Positions 16,300 to 25,931 of a stretch of 64,000 bases of DNA are shown piece after piece. The notes below the pieces were generated by a model. That model worked only from the letters and a program-made list of their open reading frames with translations. It did no database searches and was not told the origin of the DNA. Made by a program: the position numbers and the translations under genes. Source of the stretch: Intestinibacter bartlettii (GTDB taxonomy: Bacteria; Bacillota; Clostridia; Peptostreptococcales; Peptostreptococcaceae); NCBI RefSeq assembly GCF_000154445.1, contig NZ_DS499564.1; one strand, 5' to 3'. Each line of letters starts with the position of its first letter. The stretch's first letter is position 1.

Positions 16300-18807
16300 C
16301 TAATAGCTTTCTAAGTATCTGTCTTTTAATTCCTTAATATTTATAAGTATCAAACTTTCATCAAGATTAAATTTAGAAATAGACTGTTTTGTAAAATCTA
16401 TAATCAAGATATTATCTATTTCATTTATTGTGTATTCTAGTAAATTAAACTCTCTAAAAACACTTAATATAACAAATATTTTTAATGGCATTACTCCAAA
16501 TACAGCTTTTATTTTATTAAGTGTAATTTCAATGTGTTTATTTGTAATACAATATTTATATACAGATATAAATTCATCCCTTGTAGGAACTATGTTATCC
16601 ATTATACTATTTAAATATAATTTACTTTTTTCATCATAATACTTAATAAGGTTAGAATTTGCCTTAATATTATATAATAAATACGAATATTCTTCTTTAT
16701 TATATAAAAAATCGTAAAGAATAATATTATTATATATGTTTAAATCTAATTTATCAAGATTAGGAGAAAATATAAGTTTTATTTTATGTGTATCTTTACA
16801 TATTATTCCAAATTCAATGTCAAATTCGTCATCTATAAGCGATAAATCTGAATAAGCTCTAAAAAATCCGTTTAATGTATTACAAATTACTAATGTATTT
16901 TCATCGAAAAATTCAAATATATTTATATCATTGTAATCACTATATTTTTGATTAAAACTATTTGATATTTCATTTTGCCCAAAATCACTATCGTTTATTC
17001 CTTTTTTTTCTAAATCGTAATTTATTTTATATAAATTGTTCACATCATGTGGAACTATTTTTGAAAATAGTTTTATAGATGTAGAATCTTTTATTGCTGA
17101 CTTAGGATGTGCCATTCTTACATCCTTAAGTAAGAATTGTACTTTCCTATTATTGTTGTAATTATTTTCATCTAATTGAAATAAAACATCTACTTTATCC
17201 CCTCTAGTAAATTCATCTGCTAAATAAGCCATATTAAATCCAATGGCTTCATATACAGAATCTTTTTGAAGAGTTAATTTAAGATGTTGTTTTGCTGCTC
17301 CAACAAATCCTATGTTAGCTAAGACTAAATCTCTCATTATAAATCTAGGTGTTGGATTGCTCATTCCAAAAGGTTCTAAAAGATGAAGTTGGTCAACTAA
17401 ATCTAAATCAACTTGTCCCTCTTGTAATTCGTACTCAACTTTTATATTTTCAATCATATCTTCCTTAGTCAAGCTATAATCTGCAATTTCATTTACTCTT
17501 TGTCTAAGTTCATCTATATTTCGTGCATCCATTGAAAGCCCTGCCGCTTGTTCATGACCTCCAAATTTAGACATTAAATCCTTACATTCAACAAGAGCAT
17601 CAAATATACTAAAGCCTTTTATTGATCTCGCTGAACCTGTTGCCATTCCTTCTTCTATAGTAAGCAATATAGTGGGTTTGTAGTATTTTTCAGTTAATTT
17701 TGATGCAACTATTCCTATAATCCCATGTTGCCACCCTTCATTAGCTACTACTAAAACCTTATCATCTTCATAAGATTGGTTACTTGCTATAATTGCTTCA
17801 GCTTCACTATACATCTTACTTTCAATTAACTGTCTTTCGCTATTTTTTTCTTCTAAATCCATAGCTATTTCTTTAGCTTGTTCTGGGCTGTCTGCAGTAA
17901 ATAATTCTACTCCTAAATAAGAATATCCTAAGCGTCCTGATGCATTTATTCTAGGCCCTACTGAATATCCTATATGCGATGATTTAAGTTGGTGAGTATC
18001 TATTCCACATACTTTTATAAGCTCTTTTAAACCTATATTTCTACCATCCTTCATCATTTTCAGACCATTTTTTACAATTATTCTATTTTCATCTTTTAGA
18101 GGTACAATATCACAAATAGTAGCTAGAGTTACAATCTCTAAATAGTCATACATTGATTCCCTAAATACTTCAGGTGGCGTCAATGCTTGTATTAATTTAA
18201 ATGCAACCCCACACCCGCATAAAAAGTCGTATGGATATGTACAGTCCTCTTGTTTTGGATTTATTACTGCTATTGCGTCTGGAATTTCATCTTGGCATTC
18301 ATGGTGATCTGTTATTATTACGTCCATTCCAAGTGTTTTTGCAAATTCTACTTCTTTTGCTGAAGTTATTCCACAGTCTACACTTATTAATAAATCACAG
18401 CCTATCTCATTTATTTTTTCTAATGCCTCAATGCTTATCCCATATCCTTCTTTTAATCTATTTGGAATGTAGTATTTTACATCATATCCTATAGATTTAA
18501 AATATAATACTAATATAGATGTTGAAGATACCCCGTCGACATCATAGTCGCCATATATAAATATCCTCTCCTTTTTTTCGATAGCTTTCTTTATCCTATC
18601 TACACCTTTTTGCATATCCTTCATCAAAAACGGGTCTCTTAGATAATCCAAAGAGGGATTCATAAATATTTCAGCATCTTTTTCTGTTATTATGTCTCTA
18701 TTTTTTAATATTTGACTTATTTCCGGGGAAATACCGACTTGTGTTCCTACTTTATTTTCTTTTATTTTCCCAAAATGTTTTAATGTCCATTTCTTTTTAT
18801 AAAGCAT
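16300..18807 (-). CDS. recJ: Single-stranded-DNA-specific exonuclease RecJ
   Basis: An 835-residue RecJ, a 5'-3' exonuclease of recombination and mismatch repair. The DHH phosphoesterase core is present (YGDYDVDGVSSTSILV, ISVDCGIT, IITDHHE), as is the DHHA1 GGHEQAAGLSMD motif, followed by an OB-fold around residues 460-570. Beyond about residue 570 comes a roughly 260-residue extension rich in Asn, Ile, Asp and Leu. Long RecJ forms with an extra C-terminal domain occur in other Firmicutes, but this part is too diverged to assign. Start ATG follows AGGAGGTGATTGT. Confidence 0.95.
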   Translation of the reverse strand: MLYKKKWTLKHFGKIKENKVGTQVGISPEISQILKNRDIITEKDAEIFMNPSLDYLRDPFLMKDMQKGVDRIKKAIEKKERIFIYGDYDVDGVSSTSILVLYFKSIGYDVKYYIPNRLKEGYGISIEALEKINEIGCDLLISVDCGITSAKEVEFAKTLGMDVIITDHHECQDEIPDAIAVINPKQEDCTYPYDFLCGCGVAFKLIQALTPPEVFRESMYDYLEIVTLATICDIVPLKDENRIIVKNGLKMMKDGRNIGLKELIKVCGIDTHQLKSSHIGYSVGPRINASGRLGYSYLGVELFTADSPEQAKEIAMDLEEKNSERQLIESKMYSEAEAIIASNQSYEDDKVLVVANEGWQHGIIGIVASKLTEKYYKPTILLTIEEGMATGSARSIKGFSIFDALVECKDLMSKFGGHEQAAGLSMDARNIDELRQRVNEIADYSLTKEDMIENIKVEYELQEGQVDLDLVDQLHLLEPFGMSNPTPRFIMRDLVLANIGFVGAAKQHLKLTLQKDSVYEAIGFNMAYLADEFTRGDKVDVLFQLDENNYNNNRKVQFLLKDVRMAHPKSAIKDSTSIKLFSKIVPHDVNNLYKINYDLEKKGINDSDFGQNEISNSFNQKYSDYNDINIFEFFDENTLVICNTLNGFFRAYSDLSLIDDEFDIEFGIICKDTHKIKLIFSPNLDKLDLNIYNNIILYDFLYNKEEYSYLLYNIKANSNLIKYYDEKSKLYLNSIMDNIVPTRDEFISVYKYCITNKHIEITLNKIKAVFGVMPLKIFVILSVFREFNLLEYTINEIDNILIIDFTKQSISKFNLDESLILINIKELKDRYLESY

Positions 18808-18951
18808 ACAATCACCTCCTGCTATTATTTTTCTATTTTGTCCACATATTACAAAATTTCTCTATATTTTTTAACGTCAATTTTTTTCTTTATATTGATA
18901 ATTTTCACACATTCTATTATATTATATTTTTTAATTGTTTAACAATTTGTT

Positions 18952-19764
18952 TTAGTTTTTCCAATAAACAACTGCTTTTATTGTATTTATTTTTTCATAA
19001 ATTAAACCATTTATGCTTATCTCTTCTATATATTTCTTTATAATATGCTCTTGATTCTCATCAATATCGTATTTAGCTTTACATCTATTTATATAAACCT
19101 CACATGATTTCTCAATACTCATCTCACTATCCCAACTTTGTTCTATGTATTCTATTTTAGGGTAATATCCATTTTCCCAAAGAATATTGAATACATACTT
19201 AACAGTATCTTCAGAATTGCTTTGTTTATTTTTTATTCCAAGCAATTTATCAATCTCATCACTTACTGAATCTGTTCTTCTAGTGCCACAGCAATATATC
19301 CCCGCACTTTTACTACAGTCCATAAATTTTTTAAAAGTTTCATAATTAGATATTGCTGGAGTCATACATGCCATAACTAAATCGAATTTTTTGATTAAAC
19401 CTTCTTTTTCTATATCGAGTTTTGACCAATCGTCACATCTAAACTCTACATTTTTCTTATCGTATTGTTTTGCCTTCTCTTTTGCAAATTCTATCATTCT
19501 TGGTGATAAATCTGTTCCAATGCATTTGAAACAATCATCTGCTAATGCTGCACAATATTTTCCGGCACCGCACCCTACATCTAAAATAAAACTATCCTTA
19601 TTTATCAAGTTATTTTCTTTTATTATCTGAATGAACCTTTCATTTTGTACATTTTCCAATTCATAGCTTCCAAAGTAATCCGCCTTTGAATTCCACAATT
19701 CAATTGCTGCTTTATCATTCTTATTTTTATTTTCCCATTTATCTTTAATAATCTCTGTAAACAT
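18952..19764 (-). CDS. Class I SAM-dependent methyltransferase
   Basis: A 270-residue methyltransferase with a Rossmann fold: SAM motif I is FILDVGCGAGKYCAAL, followed by the acidic residue in CIGTDLSPRMIEFAKEKA and a motif II-like FRCDDWSKLDI. The C-terminal half is not recognisable. The substrate is unknown. It sits between a terminator at 19780-19816 and recJ, where many Firmicutes carry secD/secF, and may be a later insertion. Start ATG follows AAAGGGG. Confidence 0.8.
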   Translation of the reverse strand: MFTEIIKDKWENKNKNDKAAIELWNSKADYFGSYELENVQNERFIQIIKENNLINKDSFILDVGCGAGKYCAALADDCFKCIGTDLSPRMIEFAKEKAKQYDKKNVEFRCDDWSKLDIEKEGLIKKFDLVMACMTPAISNYETFKKFMDCSKSAGIYCCGTRRTDSVSDEIDKLLGIKNKQSNSEDTVKYVFNILWENGYYPKIEYIEQSWDSEMSIEKSCEVYINRCKAKYDIDENQEHIIKKYIEEISINGLIYEKINTIKAVVYWKN

Positions 19765-19779
19765 AATTTATACCCCTTT

Positions 19780-19816
19780 AAAAAAATGGATACAACATAA
19801 TTTATGTCATATCCAT
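19780..19816 (-). terminator. Terminator after the gamma-carbonic anhydrase gene
   Basis: On the minus strand ATGGATA and TATCCAT, with the inner stem ACATAA/TTATGT, are followed by seven T. The methyltransferase ribosome binding site AAAGGGG follows at once. Confidence 0.85.
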
Positions 19817-19873
19817 CTTATACACTTTATTCTTAAATATTAATTTAATTTTATATTGAATTAAAACTTTAGA

Positions 19874-20374
19874 TTATTTATGTTTTTGAGCATTAGCACA
19901 ATAATCATCTGCTGATTTTATTAAACTTTGTTTTTCTTCTTCTGTTAATTCTCTCACAGCTTTTGCTGGAGATCCTATTATAAGCATACCATCTGGGAAC
20001 TTTTTGTTTTGTGTTACTAAAGCACCAGCACCTATCATACAAAATTCACCTATTTCAGCACCATTTAAAACTATTGCGCCCATACCTACAAGACTGTTAT
20101 TTCCTATTTTACACCCATGAACTAATGCATTATGACCTACAGTTACATTATCGCCTATTACAGTATCTACATCTAATCCAACATGGACTACAGTCCCATC
20201 TTGTATGTTAGTATTTTCTCCAATTCTTATAGCGTGTTCGTCGCCTCTAAGAACTGTATTATACCACACACTTGAATTTTTCCCGATTTTAACATCACCT
20301 ATTATGTCTGCACTTTCTGCAACAAATACAGATTCATCAATTTCAGGCATAATTCCTTCGAATTCTTTAATCAT
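19874..20374 (-). CDS. Gamma-class carbonic anhydrase family protein
   Basis: A 166-residue left-handed beta-helix protein of the gamma-carbonic anhydrase (YrdA/PaaY) family. Hexapeptide repeats run from about residue 20 to 120. The zinc-binding histidines of the family are seen in GTVVHVG and GHNALVHGCKIG. It would act as a trimer; whether it hydrates CO2 or is a related acyltransferase-like protein cannot be told. ATGs at 20380 and 20374 both follow AAAGGGG; 20374 has the better spacing. It begins 21 bases after the scfB stop and so shares its transcript. Confidence 0.88.
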   Translation of the reverse strand: MIKEFEGIMPEIDESVFVAESADIIGDVKIGKNSSVWYNTVLRGDEHAIRIGENTNIQDGTVVHVGLDVDTVIGDNVTVGHNALVHGCKIGNNSLVGMGAIVLNGAEIGEFCMIGAGALVTQNKKFPDGMLIIGSPAKAVRELTEEEKQSLIKSADDYCANAQKHK

Positions 20375-20394
20375 TTTCATTCGCCCCTTTAATA

Positions 20395-21762
20395 TTAATT
20401 TCCTTCTAACATCATTTTGGCTTGAATCATTATAGAACATTCAGTACGTTTCTTTTGCATTTCACATCCAAGCTTATAAGGAACTTTTATGTCATTATTG
20501 AAGTTGATTGCATTTGCATGACATCCACCTGAACAATAGAATTTATTCCAGCAGTTTCTACATTCATCTTTAGCATAAACATGAGCTTCTCTGAACATAT
20601 TTGTTACCTCTTTTGGTAATTCTATTTTTTCATCTAATATATTACCTAATTTAAAGTCTTCATTTCCTACGAATTGATGACATGGGTATATATCACCTGA
20701 TGGAGTTATAGCAAGATATTCATTACCTGCTCCACAACCAGTTATTCTCTTTATAACACAAGGTCCTTGATTTAAGTCTATCATAAAGTGGAAGAATGAG
20801 AAACCGTCACCTTTTAATTTCATATCAGCGTATTGAACTGCTAATTTTTCATATTCTTCAAACACTTTTGGAAGATCTTCTTCTCTTAATGCATAAGGAT
20901 TTTCTTCTTCACCAACAACTGGTTCAACAGATGTTAATTTAAATCCTTCGTTAGCAAAGTGAAGTACGTCTTCAGAGAAATCTAAGTTATCTCTAGTAAA
21001 TGTACCTCTTATGTAGTAGTATTTGTCTTTTGGTCTTTCAGATACTAACTTTTTGAATTTTGGAGCTATTATATCATAACTTCCTTTATTGTTTGCAGTA
21101 GGTCTCATATTGTCATTTACTTCTTTTCTTCCATCTAAACTAAGAACTACATTGTGCATATTTTCATTTATATATTTTATTTTTTCGTCATCTAATAAAA
21201 CTCCATTTGTTGTTATTGTGAATCTTATATTTTTTCCACGAGTTTTTTCAACTTTTCTTCCATATTCAACAAGTTGCTTAACAACTTCAAAGTTCATTAA
21301 TGGTTCTCCACCAAAGAAGTCTATTTCTAAGTTTCTTCTGTTTCCTGAGTTAGCTATTAAGTAATCTATTGCAGCTTTACCAACTTCAAAATTCATTATT
21401 TCTTTTGCTCCACCGAAGTCACCTTGTGAAGCGAAACAATATTTACATCTTAAGTTACAATCGTGTGAAACATGTAGACATAAAGCTTTTACTACTTTTT
21501 TTCTATTTACGAAGTTTGGATTGAATTCATATGTATCTGTTGTGAATAATAATCCTTCTTCTTTTAAAGAAGTTATTTCGTCATATGCTTCTTCTATTTG
21601 CTCTGCTGTAAATTTATTTTCTAATTTAGATATTATTTCTTCTTTTGTGTTTTCTTCATATAAATCAACTAATTCATATGCAACATCATCTAATATATGT
21701 ACGCTTCCTCCATCTACGTCTAATACTATATTATATCCGTTCATGGAAAACTTATGTATCAT
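20395..21762 (-). CDS. scfB: SCIFF peptide maturase (thioether cross-link-forming radical SAM enzyme)
   Basis: A 455-residue radical SAM/SPASM enzyme that installs thioether bonds in the SCIFF peptide. Residues 1-80 form a PqqD-like peptide-recognition domain (IVLDVDGGSVHILDDVAYEL). The SAM cluster motif CNLRCKYC has cysteines at 102, 106 and 109. The SPASM domain supplies the auxiliary cluster cysteines (ITGCGAGNEY, GDIYPCHQF, CRNCWNKFYCSGGCHA). The precursor gene is not adjacent, as it usually is in clostridia; it lies 4.2 kb away at 25989-26132, on the far side of the modABC operon. Start ATG follows GGAGG. Confidence 0.95.
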   Translation of the reverse strand: MIHKFSMNGYNIVLDVDGGSVHILDDVAYELVDLYEENTKEEIISKLENKFTAEQIEEAYDEITSLKEEGLLFTTDTYEFNPNFVNRKKVVKALCLHVSHDCNLRCKYCFASQGDFGGAKEIMNFEVGKAAIDYLIANSGNRRNLEIDFFGGEPLMNFEVVKQLVEYGRKVEKTRGKNIRFTITTNGVLLDDEKIKYINENMHNVVLSLDGRKEVNDNMRPTANNKGSYDIIAPKFKKLVSERPKDKYYYIRGTFTRDNLDFSEDVLHFANEGFKLTSVEPVVGEEENPYALREEDLPKVFEEYEKLAVQYADMKLKGDGFSFFHFMIDLNQGPCVIKRITGCGAGNEYLAITPSGDIYPCHQFVGNEDFKLGNILDEKIELPKEVTNMFREAHVYAKDECRNCWNKFYCSGGCHANAINFNNDIKVPYKLGCEMQKKRTECSIMIQAKMMLEGN

Positions 21763-21881
21763 GTCTATTTCCTCCTAAAGTAAATTTCATCTATTTTTTA
21801 CACAAATTTTATTATAACTTTTTAATATAATGTAATCAAGTTATACATACGTTTATTTGCTGAAATAATTTGTACTTAAAG

Positions 21882-21914
21882 CAAAAACTCTCCCGGCAAT
21901 TATGTCGTGAGAGT
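21882..21914 (-). terminator. Terminator after modC
   Basis: On the minus strand ACTCTCACGACA ... and ...CGGGAGAGT pair, followed by TTTTTGC, 25 bases after the modC stop. This separates modABC from scfB. Confidence 0.75.
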
Positions 21915-21938
21915 GTTTGTAATACTTATGGGTGTTTT

Positions 21939-22991
21939 TTAAAAATCAAATACTGAGTTTTGCTCAAATTTAACTTTAATGGTTTGTCCTACTTTAACTT
22001 TTTTAATATTTTTATCAACTTCCATCTGTAATGGAAGATTGTTTTCGTTATCACAATTTTTTATATGAATATTATAGCTGAATGAGTTTTCTATAACCCT
22101 TACTACTGTCATTTCAAATAAATTTTCTCCATTTTCAACTTCTTCTTCAACTACTTTCATATGATGTGCTCTTATTCCAATATATTTTGAATCCTTATTA
22201 ACACCTTTATCTAGTTTGCATTTAAATCCCCAATCTTTAGCAAATACTGTATTTATATCTATTATATCACATGCAGATATATTTTTGCATCCTGTGATGA
22301 CTGCTTCTGTCATACAGCTCGGATGTGCAAAAAGTTTATCTTTATTTTTTTTAGGTAGTGAAAGTCCATTATCAAATACTATAATCTCATCACTAACTCT
22401 ATAAGCTTCTGATATATCATGTGTTACGAATAGTACATTTCCATTGAAATCTTTTAATATTTCACATAATTCATTTTCCATATTACTTCTAAGATGGTAA
22501 TCTAAGGCTGAAAATGGCTCATCTAAAATTAATATTTTGGGATTTAAACATAATGCTCTTGCTAAAGCTATTCTTTGTTGTTGTCCCCCTGATAATTGCC
22601 ATGGGTATCTATTTTCAAACCCTTCTAATTTGAATTTTTTAAGATATTTACTTGTTATTTCATCTTTTTCTTCTTTAGATAAATTTTGAATTCCCAATTG
22701 TATATTTTCTTTTACAGACATATGTGGAAACAGGGCATAATTTTGAAACAAGAATCCTACTTTTCTCTTTTGTGGAGATAAGTTTATTTTTTTTTCAGAG
22801 TCGAAAAATACTGTACCATTTGAAATTATTTTTCCTTTATCAGGTTTCACAATACCAGCTATACATTTTAAAGTCATACTTTTTCCACAACCTGATTGAC
22901 CTAATAAACCTAATATTCCATTCTCCTGTTCAAATTTAACTTTTAATTTAAAGGAGCCCAAATCTTTTTCTATATCAACATATAAAGACAT
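21939..22991 (-). CDS. modC: Molybdate ABC transporter ATP-binding protein
   Basis: A 350-residue ABC ATPase. Walker A is GLLGQSGCGKSMTLKC, the ABC signature LSGGQQQRIALARAL, and Walker B ILILDEPFSALD. The segment from about residue 230 to the end resembles a TOBE domain, which in ModC binds oxyanion as an intracellular sensor. It follows modB by two bases in a modA-modB-modC operon. Tungstate or sulfate import are alternatives, but the gene order and the TOBE domain favour molybdate. Confidence 0.9.
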   Translation of the reverse strand: MSLYVDIEKDLGSFKLKVKFEQENGILGLLGQSGCGKSMTLKCIAGIVKPDKGKIISNGTVFFDSEKKINLSPQKRKVGFLFQNYALFPHMSVKENIQLGIQNLSKEEKDEITSKYLKKFKLEGFENRYPWQLSGGQQQRIALARALCLNPKILILDEPFSALDYHLRSNMENELCEILKDFNGNVLFVTHDISEAYRVSDEIIVFDNGLSLPKKNKDKLFAHPSCMTEAVITGCKNISACDIIDINTVFAKDWGFKCKLDKGVNKDSKYIGIRAHHMKVVEEEVENGENLFEMTVVRVIENSFSYNIHIKNCDNENNLPLQMEVDKNIKKVKVGQTIKVKFEQNSVFDF

Positions 22992-22993
22992 TT

Positions 22994-23689
22994 TTATTTA
23001 CCTCCTCTAACTCTTTTTCCAACAATATCTTGTTGTTTATCTGACCAAAAGTTTAATATTAATATCATAACCACGGAAATAGCCACAATTGTTGCAACCC
23101 ATAACATAGCTCCCTTATAGTTCATAGCTTGAACTTGAAAAAATATCGCAAGTGGCATAGTTTGGGTTCTTCCTGGTATATTCCCTGCTATCATTAATGT
23201 TGCCCCAAATTCACCAAGTGCTCTTGCAAAAGCTAATACTACTCCACCAATTATTCCTGGCCATGCAAGAGGTATAGATATTTTGTAAAATATACTCCAA
23301 TTACTCATACCTAATGTTTTTGCTGCTGAAATTAGATTATCATCGATTTGTTCAAAAGCAGAACGCGCTGATCTATACATCATAGGAAATGCTACTACAA
23401 CTGCTGCAATTACTGTTGCTGCCCAACTGAATATGATATTTATTTCAAAATAATTCATTAAAAACTTTCCTGCTGGTCCATTTTTACCAAATAAAAGTAG
23501 TAAAAAGAACCCTAAAACAGTAGGAGGAAGAACAAGCGGTAATGTTAGTATACTATCGATTATTCCCCTTCCTTTTCCTTTATAGTTCGCAACTAAATAA
23601 GCTGTTCCTATTCCTAAAAAAAATGTTATAATTGTCGCCAATAAAGATGTTCTAATGGAAATCCAGAGAGGTGTTAATCCTGCATCCAT
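22994..23689 (-). CDS. modB: Molybdate ABC transporter permease
   Basis: A 231-residue inner-membrane permease with about five or six hydrophobic segments and the EAA loop that contacts the ATPase (SAAKTLGMSNWSIFYKISIP). The segment LGEFGATLMIAGNIPGRTQT is characteristic of ModB/CysT-type oxyanion permeases. The start follows AAGAGGAGGAAG. It is separated from modA by 165 bases that hold a strong hairpin, which may make modA mRNA more abundant than modBC mRNA. Confidence 0.93.
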   Translation of the reverse strand: MDAGLTPLWISIRTSLLATIITFFLGIGTAYLVANYKGKGRGIIDSILTLPLVLPPTVLGFFLLLLFGKNGPAGKFLMNYFEINIIFSWAATVIAAVVVAFPMMYRSARSAFEQIDDNLISAAKTLGMSNWSIFYKISIPLAWPGIIGGVVLAFARALGEFGATLMIAGNIPGRTQTMPLAIFFQVQAMNYKGAMLWVATIVAISVVMILILNFWSDKQQDIVGKRVRGGK

Positions 23690-23729
23690 CTAGTTCTTCC
23701 TCCTCTTAAATTTTATTTCTTCTATCTAT

Positions 23730-23772
23730 AATAACCTATAGAAGGTAATACGTATACCAACTATAGGTTATT
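23730..23772. repeat. Strong hairpin between modA and modB
   Basis: AATAACCTATAG and CTATAGGTTATT form a perfect 12-bp stem. A 2x2 internal loop and an inner GGTA/TACC stem close a seven-base loop. There is no T-run, so it is not a standard terminator. It could protect the 3' end of modA mRNA or be a regulator site. Confidence 0.7.
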
Positions 23773-23854
23773 TTATTTAAAAATTCTATTTAATATATTT
23801 TTTGTAACTTAAGTTTATAATATGTAATTTTCTATAGTATTTTATATTTATAAA

Positions 23855-24669
23855 CTATTTAACTTTATTAAAGCCGTGTTTTTCCAATATATTTTGAGCT
23901 GTATCGCTTAATAAGAAGTCTTCAAATTGTTGAGCTACTTTTGCCTGTTTGCTATCTTTAAGAACAGCTACTGGATAAGCTATTTCTGAATGAGAATCAG
24001 CATCTGTAGTTAAAACTACATCTACATCATCAACACCAGTTGCATCACTTAAATAAACAAAACCAACATCAGCATTACCTTTTTGTACCCAAGATAAAAC
24101 TTCTTTAACGTCTTTAGCTAAAACTAATTTATCTTTTACATTATCATATAATTTAGTATTATCTAAAACTTCTTTAGCATATTTACCAGCTGGAACACTT
24201 TCAGGGTCTCCGATAGCTATTTTTTCTACATCATCAGTTTTTAAAGCATCTAATGAATCTACTTTTTCACCTTTAGCAGCAACTAATACTAAGTCATTTG
24301 TTAATAAAGTTTTAACAGCGTCTTTTTCTACTGTTCCGTCTTCAACTAATGTATCCATTTGTTTTGCACCTGCAGATATAAATAAGTCACATGGTGCACC
24401 TTCTTGTATTTGTTGCATTAATGAACCTGAAGAACCTAAGTTAACTGTTAATTTAACATCTGGATTAATGTTTTTGAATTCTTTTTCTAATTCTACCATT
24501 GCTTCTTGTAAAGACGCTGCAGCAGATATGTTTAATTCTACTTTTTCACTTGAATCTCCTGAAGATGATGCTGCACTTGATGCATTTGAAGATGAGCTAT
24601 TATTACTGCATCCTACTGCTCCTAGCATTAGGCATAACGCTAGAGTTAAAATACCAAATTTTTTTTCAT
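23855..24669 (-). CDS. modA: Molybdate-binding lipoprotein (apparent frameshift after the start codon)
   Basis: The periplasmic-binding-type component of the molybdate importer. The mature part is intact (NISAAASLQEAMVELEKEF, VNLGSSGSLMQQIQEGAPCD, GKYAKEVLDN, DVGFVYLSDA). The lipoprotein signal FGILTLALCLMLGAVGC ends in a lipobox cysteine. The only ATG with a suitable ribosome binding site (AAGGGGG, ATG at 24669) is followed by eight A and reads into a stop after seven codons. With nine A the reading would be MKKKFGIL and continue into the whole protein. Initiation at the internal ATG 24628 would lose the signal peptide. Transcript slippage on the A-run, phase variation or a homopolymer sequencing error are the explanations. 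Confidence 0.8.
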
Positions 24670-24704
24670 AATAAATGTTTCCCCCTTATAATAAGTTTCT
24701 CCCA

Positions 24705-24777
24705 AACAAAACGTGTCATAACATTATATAAATCATCTATTTTCGTTACTCTAGGTTATGTTTTGTTATGTTTTGTT
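24705..24777. promoter_or_regulatory. Repeated operator-like sites between modA and its regulator
   Basis: GTTATGTTTT occurs twice in tandem at 24755-24774 and is followed by GTT. A further GTTATG-N4-GTT copy lies inverted at 24722-24705 (GTTATGACACGTTTTGTT on the minus strand). They lie in the shared upstream region of the divergent mod operon and HTH regulator, as expected for regulator binding sites. Confidence 0.5.
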
Positions 24778-24952
24778 GTTTTTCAATTAAATTGTATACG
24801 TTTTTTTACCATTTTTCAACTTATTTTGCATCTTTTTATTGTATACTTTTTAATTTTATTACTTTTTATACCATTTAATTTGTTTTTATCACTATTTTTG
24901 ATATACATAAATAATCAAATATTATAAAATATTAAATAGGGAGGCTGATATT

Positions 24953-25912
24953 ATGAATTCAACATCATTGACACCATTAGAAGTCGCTGAATTATTAAAA
25001 ATAACTAAAAATACAGTCTATGAATTAATAAAAAGAGGTGAATTACCTGCTTATAAAGTTGGTAGAAAACTTCGTATTGACAAGGAAGATATAGATAATT
25101 ATATAAAAAGTCAAAAATCATCTACCATATCTTCTCCTGATACACAACAACAAGAAATAACTTTAAATGATATACCAAGTGAAAAAAATGAAACAAAACT
25201 AGATGATAAAAATATTATAATATGTGGACAAGATATGATTTTAGATATTTTATCAAGAAATATAGAAAGTTCACTTCCGTCTATAAAATCATATAGGTCA
25301 TATATGGGGAGTTATAATGGTTTATATAATCTTTATAATAATAAAGCTTCTATCGCTTCTTCACATTTATGGGATTGGGAGACATCAGAGTATAATATAG
25401 ATTTCGTCAAGAAATTACTTCCTGGAATTCCCTGTACAATAATAAATTTAACATATCGAACTCAAGGTTTTTATGTTCAAAAAGGAAATCCTAAAAATAT
25501 AAACGGATGGGACGATTTAAAAAGAGATGATTTAAGCTATGTAAATCGCGAAATTGGTTGTGGCGTAAGAGTATTATTAGATGGTAAACTTCGCGAATTA
25601 AATATATCTTCCAATGAAATAAATGGATATAATTATGAAGAAAATTCTCATCTTGCTGTTGCTAGTGCTGTTGCAAGAGGTAAAGGAGATTTTGGTATTG
25701 GTATAGAAAAAGTTGCAAAACAAATAGATAATATTGATTTTATACCTCTTCAAAAAGAAAGATATGATTTAGTTATAAAAACAAATGATTTAGAAAATCC
25801 AATTTATAAACAAATTTTAAATATTATAAATTCAGATACTTTTAAAGACGAATTGGAAGGACTTGGTGGTTATGATTTAAAAGATACGGGCAAAATAATA
25901 GCAGAAACATAA
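24953..25912 (+). CDS. Excisionase-type HTH / substrate-binding-domain regulator of the mod operon
   Basis: A 319-residue two-domain protein. Residues 6-55 are an excisionase/MerR-like helix-turn-helix (LTPLEVAELLKITKNTVYEL, then GELPAYKVGRKLRI). After a Ser/Thr/Gln linker, residues 85-315 form a periplasmic-binding-protein-like domain of the kind found in one-component oxyanion sensors (SIASSHLWDWETSEYN, GCGVRVLLD, ASAVARGKGDFGIGIEKVA). The protein is cytoplasmic, with no signal peptide. Divergent placement next to modA and the repeats between them argue that it controls molybdate uptake in place of ModE. The ligand is inferred. Start ATG follows GGGAGG. Confidence 0.85.
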   Translation: MNSTSLTPLEVAELLKITKNTVYELIKRGELPAYKVGRKLRIDKEDIDNYIKSQKSSTISSPDTQQQEITLNDIPSEKNETKLDDKNIIICGQDMILDILSRNIESSLPSIKSYRSYMGSYNGLYNLYNNKASIASSHLWDWETSEYNIDFVKKLLPGIPCTIINLTYRTQGFYVQKGNPKNINGWDDLKRDDLSYVNREIGCGVRVLLDGKLRELNISSNEINGYNYEENSHLAVASAVARGKGDFGIGIEKVAKQIDNIDFIPLQKERYDLVIKTNDLENPIYKQILNIINSDTFKDELEGLGGYDLKDTGKIIAET

Positions 25913-25931
25913 CAACCCACCTTTAACTTTT

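Noticed and set aside
16430..16639. A plus-strand frame within recJ
   Set aside because: It lies fully inside recJ on the other strand and has no independent support.
24499..24927. A plus-strand 142-codon frame across the modA start region
   Set aside because: Very hydrophobic low-complexity antisense of the modA signal and serine-rich linker; no plausible start site.
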